Positions 13,701 through 27,800 of a stretch of 64,000 nucleotides of DNA are shown here, piece by piece. The stretch is from Antedon bifida (Eukaryota > Echinodermata > Crinoidea > Comatulida > Antedonidae). The notes under the pieces were generated by a model. That model worked only from the letters and a program-made list of their open reading frames with translations. It did no database searches and was not told the origin of the DNA. A program made the translations under genes and the position numbers. Position 1 is the first letter of the stretch. Every line of letters starts with the position of its first letter. Location: positions 12,338,001-12,402,000 of the forward strand of contig OY727102.1 of the NCBI GenBank assembly GCA_963402885.1, read 5' to 3'.

Positions 13701-16700
13701 GTAAAAACACAGTTCTTCTTAGCTATAGATATCAATATCAATTGTCAGTTGTATGTTTTAACTAAAGTTTTTTTTAAAGTTTTTATGAATAGTCTCTAGT
13801 TCCTAGTATCCCTTTCCTGCAACTTTTAATTTTTTACCATTTTTATACAGAAAAATGATCGAGTTGGCAAACTGAATGAAGGCCTACTACGATGTGGTCG
13901 ATTTCAGGAAGCATTACAATCTCTTAATAATCGTATTGGTGACATGGAAGATCTGGTGTCCAACAAGAAAGATCCATCCTCTGACTACAAAGTGGTAAAA
14001 GCCCAGTTGTCAGAACAACAGGTGAGCTAAGTTTATGATTTCAGAAGGACCTCTCCCTTGGGATATCTCTATTCAGAGACACTTTTTTGGGTTCCCGAAT
14101 GTGTCCTCTTCATTAGAGTTCTACTGTATATCTATTAAATCTTTTGTTTATCTTTAATTTTATTTATATTTTCTTTAATTAATTTTGTTCTCTTTTACTT
14201 CTTAGTTACTTGACAAGATGATAACAGACCTTGAACCAAGTGTTGAAGCCTTGAAAACCATGGGAGAACAACTTGCTCAGGTCTCTGAACCTCAAGATAA
14301 GGCACGTATCAACCAGCAGCTCTCAGATCTTGACAGCCGCTGGAGCGCCCTCGTAGATGCCGTACGTGACAGACGTCGACGTCTTGAAGCCACTGAGAAA
14401 ACAGCTAAGGGCTTCCAAGAACAAATCTCGCCAGTCATGGAATGGATTGAGAAGACGGAACGACGCCTTGGGCTTCAGGAACCTGTAGGAACTGAACATG
14501 GAAAGATTGAAAAACAGATTGTTGAACAGCAGGTCAGTGGTTTGTTTTTAGATTTGTCCAAACTGCCCTAATATTTAATAGAATCTTCCAACTTAGATTG
14601 TTTGTTATAGAAATTCATATACAGTACTGTAGTGTAGTGTTTATAATGTTTGTAATTATTTTTTCAATTATGTTAGATTATGTTAAAATATTACTCTTCT
14701 ATTTTTACATTTAAAGATAGGTATATTACACTATTTTTTATTATGTTCAGTCAATTAGCCGAGAAATTGAAATCTATACCCCAAAAGTAACAGGAGCCAT
14801 TAGGATTGGTGCTGAGTTGCACACGATGTGTGCCAACACCGATAAGGGTGCCTTAATGCATTTCCTACTTGCTGTGAAGCAGAGACTTAGAGATATCAAA
14901 CACAGGAATAACAATCGTAAAAAGCACATTGAAATTGCATTGGAAGCTTCCAGTGGATTCCTTAAGGAAGAGGAAGTACTATCCCGCTGGTTAACATTAA
15001 TGGAAAACCGGATGAAAAATAAGCCCCCACCCTCTATTCATCCTACACTCACCAGAAAGCAGATGGTACAACAGATGGTAAAAACAATACCTATACTACT
15101 GCTTAAAGGGAGATGCAGCCTTGTAAATAGACGAAATGGTGCTTCTGGTTTCAGCTTTGAAAATAGACAGGTTGCATGAAATTTTAAAGGATGACGAAGA
15201 TAAATTTAGTGTACAAATGTGTAGCCTAGCTTTTACCTCTTAGTTATTTAAATATTTATTAAAGTTGAATGTAAAATAGTTTATGGAGTGCTACTCAAGC
15301 TTGTGAATACATATGAATGCAAGGATCAGTGTCTACCCACACTGGCTCGGAGGAAGTTCTATATAAAGAATAAACAAACATAGGTTATACAATGTTTATA
15401 GTAAGACATTTTTAAACCTGCATGCATATGGTGGTGGAGTAAAAAAAAAATTCATAGTCAAGAGTCAACCATTGTTTGACATGCAATCATTTAGATTATT
15501 ACAAAATCTCTCTATGAAATATGTGAAAGAAGATAAATTTCATGTTATTTTCTACAGAAATTTTACAGTTTTTTAAAGTTACTTTTATGTATAAAATGTC
15601 ACTTGTTTTTTTTAAATAACTAATTTTTAATAGAGTTAATGAATGCATGCATATAATTAGCTATAAAATAAGTGGTTCAAAGGTTTTATTTTGAATATTT
15701 AATGACAATACCATTATTGTTTTACAGGATCTGCATTATGAAATCACTGACCACAACGCTGATGTTCAGAAGGTCATCGCTGATGGTCAGGAGCTTCTCA
15801 AACAATGTTCAGGTAAACTTGAATATTATGAAAGTGATAACCCCTTACTTCTTCTAGTTTCACTCCTTAGGTCCTTTTCAAAATTATATGTAGAATGATG
15901 TTGATATTTGTAATTTGCATTTTGTTTTGAAGAAGTAGGTCATCTATAATGAATGTTAATGAACTTTATGATTATTCATTAGGTAAAGAAGTAATCGATG
16001 TACAACAGAAACTAGATGCCATCAAAAGTCGCTATGGAGAATTGGTGCAAAAATCTGAGGACCGCCTTGGCCTCTTACAACAAGCTTTACCATTGGCCAC
16101 TGAGTTTGAAAAGAACCAAACTGATATTTCTGATTGGCTAGATACTGTTGAGAAACAAGTGAAAGATTTTAACCACAATGCAAGCACAGAGAAGCAAAGA
16201 GCTAAGCAAGAAGTAAGTCAAATAATTTGGGTTTTTTAACAATGTTTCCGTTTGTTAATAAGATATATTGTCAATTGCAGTCCTTAAATTTATAATAGTA
16301 ATCATTTATCTACTAACATTTTCATTTCAGAAACTGCAAAGTGAAATTGACACTAACCGAGATGTACTTAAAAAGATGAACAGTAATGGTACCAAATTAA
16401 TGGACATCAGTCCAGGTCAAGGGTCAGCTAATATTCGAGAAGAGATGGCTACTGCTAATGACCGTTTCAATAAGGTTTCTAGTCAGGTGAAGGATGTGGA
16501 GTATAAACTGAGTGCCATGTTGGAAGGAGCTCAGAAGGTAAAAACTTTACATTTTTTGAGGTCATGTTCATAACCAAGGCAATGAACTCAAAGGTTGGGC
16601 TAATACTCAACAGTCTTATAACAATTAAAACAGGGATTATACTTACATACAGTACTAAAAAACTTTTATTCATTGTGTTACACCATCAATCATATTATAT

Positions 16701-19700
16701 ACATTATAGAAAAACACCTTACAATTTCCATTAAATCTTATGTTTTTTAAATTTGTTAAATAACGTAACAGTTGTCCATTTTGAATAGGTATCTACTATT
16801 GATAATATTGTATATATGTAAAAGGTAATGTATACATTTGAATGTTGGTGATGGTAAAAAACTCAAAAGCTACTGCTTAGCTTCTGTGTTTAAATGTTAT
16901 GTGCTTGACTTTACCATCAAATCTTCAAAAATATTGTAATACAGTAGATGAGTTTTAATTGTGTCATTTATTCGTAAGGTTGAGGGAAGCATGGACAACC
17001 TCTTGGCTTGGCTTCAAGAGATTGAGAAAAAGCTTAACACAGCCTGTAAAGAGCCTATCAGCGTCGACCCTGACGGTATACGGGACCAGCTTAAGAAGGC
17101 TAAGGTATGTAGTACTGCCTCAAAACTTTTGCCTTTCATGTATTATTTTTACAACAAAATAGATTCTATCGGCTATATAATGTCAATTTGATTTGTGGAT
17201 TTGCATCCAAACATCTACAAGTTATTTATAAATAATCTGTTCACATGACTTGCTAAAGTTAAATTCATTCTTAAATTTATTCCTCAATTTTTAGGCCCTT
17301 GATCGAGACATCCACGCTAAAGAAAGTAGAGTCCAGGACACTATCGGAGCTGGCGAGAAGCTCCTAGAGCAAACCGCTGATGCCCGACAGAAGGCCAAAC
17401 TTCAGAAGCACATTGATGAACTCGATAGAACATACAAAGACATTTCAAACAAGAGCAGCAAAAGAGTAGAAGAACTGGAAGAAGCCTTACCCTTGACACT
17501 GCAGTTTGTGGAATCCCATGAGGAGATTGCACAGTGGTTGAACGACATCGAGGCAGAGCTTAGAAATCTCAGACCACCTGGTCTGGATGCGGAGGAGATC
17601 AAGAAGGAAGTCAACAACAATAGGGTAAGATTTAAAAGAGATTCTTGGGAATGGGTATTATCCATATAGCCCAATATTAATGTATAATATAATTTACCTG
17701 GATGCAAACACTTCATTAAGGAAGCAATGTAAGACTAGAGATAACACAAGACTAGACAATAATACAATTTGAATACTCCTATACTTTCTAGTCTTTTTAT
17801 ATTGATCACAAACCATGTTTTGAAACTTATTCTTTATACCTTGTTTTTCTTCAGTTAATGCAACAAATGGTAGCAGAAAAACAACAGCATATTAACAAGT
17901 TAAACCGAATCGCTCCTCAGCTGTGTGCTCTCAGCCCAGGCTCTGGTGCCAAAGGCATCGAGGCTAAGGTGGAGGACGACAACAAACGATATGAGAAAGT
18001 CAAGGAAGAAGTGAACAAAAAAGGAAGTCAACTGTTTGACCTTCTGCAAAGAACAAGCTCAGTAAGAATATAGAAATTGAATGTACATAGTCTAGACAAT
18101 ATAAATTTCAACTCCCCTTAAAAAGTTATGAGACAATTCAACTCGTCAACATCAACATAAAAAAATGTTTTGAATAATTTAAAACTTCTTAAATTTGCAG
18201 TTCGTGGAAGATCTTGACACAGCTCTAGAGCAGCTTGGTATAATGTCCGAGAAGCTAGGCCGCCCTGAAGGTGTTTCAGCAGACCCACCCATCATAAGAA
18301 AGCAGATAAAGAAGTTACAAGCCTTACAGAATGAAGTTGACAACCAGATGGACATGGTGGAATCAATGAAGAAGGCTGGCACTGAAATGATTAAGAGTTC
18401 AGAACCAGATGATCCAGCATGCAAAGGTTTGTAGAATATTTTGCAAATGAAGTCACAATGACATGGAAATAAATACAGAAATATCAGGTAAAATGAACTT
18501 TGAAAACAGTACACTTGAATTGTTTCTTTTTTTACCAATAGAACTGCAAGAAAAGATCAACCTTCTTGGGAATCGTTGGGAGTCCATTGTTAGCAATGCT
18601 AACAAACGCTCTGGTGCATTGCAAGAGACTCTCTTGGCTGCTGATTCCTTCTGGGATGAATTACATGGAGTTCAGAACACCGTGAAAGAGCTTCATGAAA
18701 CTATCAAAGCCCAGGAACTACCAGCGGTAGAAGTAAATGCCATCAAAGAACAACAGGATGTTCATCAGGTATAGTAACATTATCTACTCTTTATCATGTT
18801 ATTTACTTCTATATTCACCCATCACCTTTATGTTATGACCATAGAATAAGAAAAATAAGAAGAATGTCAAATGAAGGACAGTGTTTAGACTGCTTGACAT
18901 TGGTATTTTTATATTGATAGGAAGTTTGGGTATAATACAAGATGTTGTTAAAGTAGAAATTTATTGTGCAGATGGTGAGAAAGTTGTGGATAAGAACAAT
19001 AATATAATATGTTTGACATATTTTAGGCAATCAAGGAAGAAATAGACAGTGTGGCTCATGATATTGAAACATGTCGTCACTTTGCTGCTGATCTGATGAA
19101 ACTCTGTGGAGATGCAGACAAACCTGAAGTCCAGAAGAACATTGATGAACTTAACAATAGCTGGGACGCTCTCAACTCTGCTTACGAAGATCGGGAAGAT
19201 GCTCTTGTTTTGGCGCTGAATCTTGCAACACAATTTGAAGAAGATTTAGTCAAGATGATGGCGTTCCTAAACAAAGCAGACGAGAAGTTGGCAGCAATGG
19301 AACCAGTTGGAGCCAATCCAGAAACTGTTAGGCAACAGTTAGATGAGATAAAGGTAAAATAGTTTAAACATTTCAAATTTTATACTGTCTGACTTGTCGA
19401 TGTCGATGTTTATCAAGGTAGTCAATAATAATGAATTTGTTGTTAGGTCAATGTGTTGATGAAAGAATTTTAAGTTTGTCAACATTTTTATTTGGTAGGA
19501 ACATTTGTTTTGTAGAGATGGTAATTATAAAGATTTACAATAACATTCTTTAATTTTAGAAACAATAATTTGTATAACAATAAAAACATAAATGACTTAA
19601 TTTATTATGGCCTTTTATCTTGCAATTTGTAGGATTTCAAAGAGGAAGTAGACAAGAGATCTGTTGACCTGGAAAAGTTGCATCAACAATGCAACAAACT

Positions 19701-22700
19701 TATGGCAAAATCCACTGAAGAGAACGCAGATCTTGTGAAAGGTCCACTAAATGATGTTGACAAACATTGGAAGGATCTTAACCAGGCAATATTCCAAAGA
19801 CAGGTAAGAGTAGCACAGTGGTATGTTGTTTTAGGTTGCATAAACACTTTGTGACTTCTGTGCACTCATGTTGTATAAAGTATTGAGATTTGATTCTATC
19901 AATACAACATAAGATGTCCCGGCCTTCTTTTATCAGTCTTTCCTTGGTTGTTTCTTGAATCTTCATAACATTCTTATTATCTAATGTTTCTGACATAAAT
20001 TTGAAACCAACGGATGAGTTTGGTTTACTGCAAAATATTTAATTGATGTGCAATTAAAATGTGTGTTTTTATTATATTTAGCACCAATTGCAAGCAGGTT
20101 TGTTAGCCCTTGGTCAACTAGACAGTTCCCTTGATGAGTTAAAGAACTGGCTTGATCACACCAATAAGGCAATAGATGAAGAAGCACCAAACACATCAGA
20201 CCCCAAAGTTGCCGAAATTGAGCTTGCTAAACACAAGGTAAAGAAAATAGCTTAGATAATAATATAGTAAAATAGTATTCTGTACTGTTTAATTTCAAAT
20301 GAAAAAAAAATATCAAGAAACATTATACAGATTGTATCTTGTTTTTCGTAGTTAGACAAGTGTAATCTGTAATCAATTACATCATTTTAAAAATTATTTT
20401 AATAGATTCTTCAAAATGACATCTTAGCGCATGAGCCAAGCCTGGCCTCCATCAACCAGGCAGTTAAAAACTTTGTAGCTAACACTGACAACACACAATT
20501 AGCAAATGTAATCAGTACAAAACTTGATAGTCTGAACAAAGAGTGGGAAAATCTAGTTGCTAAGGGTAACCAACGACAGAAAGAACTTGAGGATGCACTT
20601 GGAGAGGTAAGTCATTTGCACCAATAGAACTACAGTATAAAAAATAATCACCATAAATATTTTCAACAGACTTTTAGCCGATCCACACGCACAAATCAAG
20701 TGTATCTCATCCATGGATAAACCTTGTTTGTCATAGTAAACGCTGTGGAAAGACTCGTTAGAAAATAATGTATACCAATATTTTGAATCCACAGTCCAAG
20801 ACGCTACAAGATGAAGCTCGTCGTCTGCTACACTGGCTTCATGACATTGATGGTCAACTGTCCGCAACACAACCTGTAGGAGGTCTTCCAGAAACGGCCA
20901 AGGAACAACTTGATAAACATAATGTAAGAACAATATGATAAACTTAACTCATTGTAACAATGATTAATATATTCAGTGTATTACTGTATATAACCTTTAG
21001 AACCTATTATAGGCCTACTACATATTGTAACTGTTATTTATGTTTTCCAACTTATTTAGGAACTTATGCGACATTTTGACCGTGAAATCCCACACTATAA
21101 TCGACTAATGGAGTCAACCAAGAAATTAACACCAGAAGGGGATGGCAGTATAGGTCAACTGATGAATGAACTCAAGACCAGATGGGATGCATCAAGAAAC
21201 AAAGCAGATGAGAGGAAGGTAAAATATCAGTTATACATTTCTAAGCACGGTTTGAATGACCGCTTTTCACCTAGCAGTTGAAGTAGGCCTACCTAGCTTA
21301 GCTCATGACTATGTTTGCCTGTAACCTCCCGTATCAATCATGGCTACAGACTTGTTTGCATATTAATAGTCAGCAAATGAATAAAGCACAGTGAAAATCA
21401 TAATCAGTGGAATTCCTTTAATATAATACATATTGTCTTTTATACTATTTCAGAAAAAGCTTGAGGAAGCATTAGCTCAGGCTCAGCAGTTCCATGATGC
21501 GTTACAGGCCTTTATCAGCTGGTTAACAACAGCTGAAAAATACCTGAACAGCTGCAAACCACCAAGTACAGTACTAGAAACAATACAACAACAGATACAA
21601 CAACATAAGGTATGCACAGTTTATCATAGAAAATTGCAGAAGATAATTTTGTTTGAAAAGTATGTGGTTGGAAATGACTGTAAAAAACCTCTGTGGTTTC
21701 CTGATACTCATTTCTTTTATCTATAATGTAACAACTTTGATAAACTTTTTTGTATTCATATTAGTAATTTATGATAATGAAATATCAATTATCAATTTAA
21801 ATATTTATGAAAGCATTGTTTGAATTTCACAGGAGTTTATGAAAGATCTAATCGGTAAGAAGCAAACCGTTTTGGATCTTGATCGAACCGGTACTCAACT
21901 GAAATACTTCAGTCAGAAACAGGATGTAATACTTATCAAGAACCTCCTAATTAGTGTTCAAAACCGATGGGAGAAGGTTCAGAACCGCAGCAACGAACGC
22001 AGCCGACAACTAGAAGCAGGCAACAAGAGAGCAAAGCAGTTTGATGAGCAATACAACAAGATGTACGAGTGGTTAAGTGATGCAGACAATAAACTGACCT
22101 ATGACCGTATGATAGGCTCTGATCCAGCTACTCTTAAGGCTCAACTGAGAAAACATAAGGAATTCCAACGATCGCTCGGAGCGAAGCAACCAAACTATGA
22201 CACGATTGTTCGTAATGGACGAGCACTTCGTGAGAAGAGCAATCCTAACGACATGAAGGTCATCGGTGGCAAACTTTCCGAATTGAAAGACAAATGGGAA
22301 GTTGTATGTGCTAAGTCAGTTGATAGGTAAGTTTACTTTAAGAAAAATAAAACAGAAATCAAAATTAAATTAAATTCATTGGCACACTTGTGTAACAAAG
22401 GAACCAACAAAATCATCACCACCCTGCTCCTACATTAACATTTCTTAGGCTAGATTTAACTTTTATTGGTTTTTCATTTTCTTTAAAGACAACGCAAGTT
22501 AGAGGAAGCTTTGTTGTTCAGCGGCCAGTTCAAGGATGCTTTGCAAGCATTGCTGGACTGGGTGTACCTTGTAGAACCAACACTCTCTGATGACAATCCA
22601 GTACATGGTGACATCGATACAGTTATCAATCTTATGGAAGCTCATAAAGTGAGTTTTTTTTGTGACTGCATCAAAATCATAATATTCTGCATTCTGCAGT

Positions 22701-24821
22701 GTTTTGTGTCTACTGAAGCTGCCCATTGCGGCTCTTGTCATCCATTGCAGCTCTTGCCATCCATTGCAACTCTGTCCAAGAGATTTTTTTGTCTTGTACC
22801 AATGTCCAGTCCTCCCCAATGCTTATCTTATTCTTCTAACATTTGGGCATCATATTGCATGCAGTTGTTGAAACTGTTGTCAATCCGGCCATCACAATCT
22901 ATTCAATATCAACATTAATCATATATTACTGTTGTTATTTTTAGCAATTTCAACGAGATTTATCAAGTCACAAAACCAGTGTGAAATCTGTGCATAAGTC
23001 TGCAAAGGAGCTGATGGAATCGGCCAGTGAAGACACATCGCACTTGAAGGCCAAGCTGCAAGAACTGACCACCAAGTGGGAAAATGTCTGTCAGCTGAGT
23101 GGACAAAAGCAGGAGCGACTCGAACGAGCTATGAAAGAGGTAGTACAGCATTATTATTTGTTTAGTTTTAGTGAGAAACAGTATTTCAAACAATATATAA
23201 AAGCCAAAACAACCACACAAGTATGGACAACTGCAAGTAAACTCTGGTTTTCAGTGAATCCGGTATTGGGAGAATTTACTACAGGTTACAGGATTTATCA
23301 GTATCTTAATGTTGATAGACATTTTAGTTATATATGCAAATGCATAATTTGATTTACATAAACTTTATTTTTTACAGGCGGAAGCATTCCACGAAGCAGT
23401 ACATCACTTATTAGAGTGGCTTGCTGATGCTGAGCAAAGCTTGCGGTTCCATGGACCAATGAGTGAAAACATTGAAGTCTTGCAAGAACAATTAGAAGAT
23501 CATAAAGTAACTAATCTGGTTCTGTTTATTTTTATATGCCACTAGGAAATATTTCCCAAGGTGTTTTGTTGGTTTTATATTAAATGATTATGTATGTTTT
23601 TGCCTTTACTAGTTATAATTATTCTCCTTTTCTCATCATTGCAGGATTTCAAACGCAAATTCCAAGCTCAAGAAAGTGAACTAAACAAAACAACCCAAAT
23701 GGGCGTTGATATCCTAGCCAAGTGTCATCCAGATGCTGTCACTGTGATTAAGCATTGGATCACAGTAATACAGGCTAGATGGGAAGAGGTTTGTAAATAT
23801 ACATATACGTTTTGATAAGCTAATTTTCAAGTATTTATGGAAAACTCTTGTTTACTATGCTATGTATCTTCAGTCTGGCATGACTTAATGTTTTCCACTG
23901 AGAAGTCTTGCAAAATGTCTATTTCAGTTGCTCCATTAAAGTTCCTTTGATGACATTCCTCCAGTATTTTCTATTCCATGCAATTTCGTTTAGTGTTTCG
24001 AAATGTTTGTGCGCAAACACTTTTATTCAGTCAAATATTACAGCCTCATTATCATGTTTTTTTAGGTCAATAATTGGTCAACTCAGCGAGGTGAACGCCT
24101 CACCACTGCACTAGATGCCATGAAAAACAATGCAGAACTGGTGGAGGCACTCTTAGAATGGCTTGAGAAAGCAGAAAACAACTTGCAAGAAAAGGATGCC
24201 GTTGCCATACCAGATGACATTGAGGTTATTCAAAACCTTCTGGAACAACATCAAGTGAGTGAAGTATTTATTTTTGTTGTTTTATTCACCAAAATCTTGA
24301 GACACAGGCCTGTCAAACACCAAGCAACAGTGTTGCCTGTATTTCTGTATTCCTGTATAATCTGTTTCCCCGTTCTATCCACTTGGTGGAGGATAAGCCT
24401 ACTAAGCTTCCCTGTTGGCCAATCGTTTCCCATCTCCATGACCATGATAAATGGTTGGTACAGTATTTGGGAGACAAATTCTACTTTTTAGATCATAAAC
24501 CATAGTTTAAATAATTACTGTTATTTGTTTTTGTTGCAGACTTTTGAAGATGATATGGCCAGCAAACAATCAGAAGTTGACAAGGTCACTAAACCTCACA
24601 AACGACGCTTATCGGTTGATAACAGTCCTAGCGGAATCCCAATGCTTGATAGAGGGCGCCGTGTTAAGGGCGGTAAACCTCGCAGCAGGGATCCTAGTCC
24701 AGGACCTGATGCAGCAAACAACCCTAGAGTCTCTCTCCTGTTCAACAAGTGGAAGCAAGTCTGGCTAATGGCGATGGATCGTAGAAGACGATTACAAGAT
24801 GCACTTGATCGACAGGCCGAG
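7794..24821 (+). CDS. Spectraplakin spectrin-repeat rod exons
   Basis: Thirty-six exons encode about 2,560 residues, roughly 23 spectrin repeats of about 108 residues; the count is approximate. They show the usual helix-A Trp ([24 protein letters not shown]) and helix-C Trp ([15 protein letters not shown]). Exons: 7794-7993, 8592-8924, 9349-9511, 9750-9916, 10132-10461, 10594-10744, 11078-11247, 11393-11608, 11764-11991, 13040-13252, 13539-13700, 13851-14021, 14206-14532, 14751-15077, 15728-15812, 15983-16212, 16331-16537, 16979-17104, 17295-17624, 17855-18061, 18201-18426, 18542-18768, 19027-19353, 19633-19803, 20082-20237, 20406-20606, 20795-20923, 21060-21218, 21454-21609, 21833-22326, 22489-22648, 22945-23139, 23378-23506, 23645-23788, 24066-24254, 24540-24821. 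The last one carries a Ser/Pro/Arg-rich insert inside the final repeat, as in vertebrate dystonin and MACF1. Confidence 0.92.
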
Positions 24822-27800
24822 GTAAATAATTATTAAAACATATTCTACCAGGTACTTTAAAATGAGCATGTTACAATGTTTATAACAAGCTTAAATGTTC
24901 CCTTTTTATTTTCATAATACACAAGATTTTTAACTGTTATTTATTTATTTATTTTTAGTTGAAAAAACTAAAGGACTTCAACTTTGACACATGGCGTGAT
25001 AGATATTTGAAGTGGATGAACCACAAGAAGGCCCGCGTTATGGACTTCTTCCGTAAACTTGATACAGATCGTGATGGTAAACTCTCTCGACAACAATTCA
25101 TCGATGGCATTATTGGCTCAAGTGAGTACCAGGGTGGATCCACATTTTTAAAAGCAATAAGACACAAATGTTGTGGTGTTGTGTCATATATACAATTAAG
25201 ATACGATTTAATCACCTGGTTAAGTGATCCATTTGGATCATTTATAAAAGAAAGATGTTTAATGCAAAGAGAATATAGTGAACAATGTAATGACTGATCT
25301 CTGTTGCAAAGTATTAAAACGGATTGATCACTTTTAAATACCACAAATTAAATTAATCAACTTTTAATTAATTCAAATTGTTTTATTTTTGACAGAATTT
25401 GCAACAAACCAACTTGAAATGAACGCAGTTGCTGACATCTTTGACCAAAATGGTGACGGCTTTATCGAATACAAAGAATTTATCCGTGCTCTATGGCCCC
25501 ATAGAGAAACTGCCAAGCCACAATCAGATGGACAGAAGATTGAAGATGAGGTAACATAATAATAACAATCTTGCTCAATAGAAATTGCCATTCTCTTTTA
25601 AACTTTAAAGCTCTGTCTACACTAACAAAGTAGTTTAATAACAAAAAGTGTGATGTGCCCATATATAGTAGTGATATGATCATAAATAAAATTTAATAAT
25701 AAATTAAATGTTTATATCAGGTATCCGTGACTGGAACAGGCTCCCCAATTCACTTAAATCAATACTAAATAATGCAACCTTCAAAATAAAACTTAAAGAA
25801 TATTTTATTAATGAACAGCTTGGAATATCAGTTTAATTAAGTTATTTTATAATATTGTTTTTTGATGTTATCTTGTTTTATATGTATTTTCTTGTTTTTC
25901 CATTTTTTCTGCGTCCAACTTAATCATATATTGTACTAGGCCCAACCACTCACTTTTTCAGTTAATACGGATTGGACCCCATTGGAAATAAGTTTCCTTT
26001 TTATTTGTCGACTTAATGGGTTATCCTGGTATTCTTTTTTTAATATGTACATTGTATATTTTAACTATTTTTATGAATATCGAATAAAATTTATCAATCA
26101 ATCATATAGTGTAGACAGAACTTTAAACAGCCCTAGCTATCAATATATATATAGTATGTACATATAATATGTAATTTTAGTAATTTACAGTTGTTTAATA
26201 TGACATAGTTGGTATTAATTAACAATGGCATATTGTTTCTTTAGGTCAAACGACAAGTGTCTATGTGTACATGCTCCAAGCAATTCAAAGTTCAACGAAT
26301 TGGTGAGAGCAAGTACAGGGTATGTCAACTTATTTTAATCTGTTTATAAAATGTCTACATTGAAAAATACTGTAATATACAGGCAGTACTTTGATTATTC
26401 CTTGTCTGTCTGGTTGTCTATGCTGTTGAAAAAAATTATGAATATATAAATATCTTTCTCTTTTACTGATAATATTTACAAATATATAATATATTTATCT
26501 GTTTATTTCTCTACAGTTTGGCTCCTCTCAGCAGATGCGTCTAGTACGCATTCTTCGCAGTACAGTCATGGTACGTGTAGGGGGCGGATGGAGTGCCCTT
26601 GACGAGTTCTTGGTTAAGAATGATCCGTGCAGGGGTAAGATTTTTAATTTTCTGGTATTCATTTTAAATACAGTACTAGTTTGTCAATGCATTATTGTAC
26701 AACCAATAAAATTTGAGACTTTTCAAACGAGTTGTGTTATTTATTCAACCTCATTACTTTTAATTACCTTTTTATAATGAACAATTTTATTAATTATTAT
26801 TAAGCATTTTAGTATGGTAAAATTATGCATGATTTTATACAATTGAATAATCTGATTGCTTTGATTATTACAGCTAAAGGTCGCACCAATGTTGAACTAA
26901 GGGAGAGATTTATCCTAGCAGCTGGAGTTAGCCAGTCAATGACGCCATTCCAGAAGCGGAGCATGAGGTCACGGTCGCCGTCTGAAAGCAGTACGGGTAG
27001 TGCCAGCCTGCAGGGGCCCCTTATTAAGGTTAGCCTATCATTCTGTTATGAAGACGCAATATTTTAAGATATAGTGGCATAAAAAAATCAACAATAAAAA
27101 TGTAGAAAAACAAATTATGTATTTATCATTTAATGCAAGTTTTTTTCTTTAATTAAGTTATGTTGATAACTCGGAATACTATTAAAATAAATAAATTGAA
27201 TATGAATTTTCAAAAACTAGATAAGAGAGAAAAAGAATATTTCCCGGCCATGGCAGGAGACACCTAGGACCACCCGTACCAGAACCAAAGTGACTGAGAG
27301 CCCCGACGGAGGCATTACAAGAACAACGACGAGTCGTACAAATGGCACAACAATGACAAGAAAAACAACCACAAGAGAGGCTACCCCAGGTGAGAATTTT
27401 ATAACAATATGATAACTTATATGTTCATGTACATTTGAGTTTATATTTTGCCAATGATGTATGTAATGTAGGATGCATTTTCTAAAATTCTTTACTAGGA
27501 AGCTTTCAATTTGCAATGATCTGTTGTAGCCAGGATTTAGAATCCACCAAAACTGTTTCAACGAATTGAGTAAGAAAGTGTCCATGAATGTGCACACAAT
27601 GTGACATAACAAATTCTTGGGTCATCGCAAATCAAGCACTGCCTACTGTATTTGACCTTGTAAAATCCCAGTCTCAAATATTTTGGGTGTGATATACTCA
27701 ATTCTATGATCTAGGCCTCACTAGTTAATTCACTGTAGTCCACATTTTGAAAATGAGCCTAACTTAAGAGGTGGGACCATAGGAATTTACACAGTCAAAT

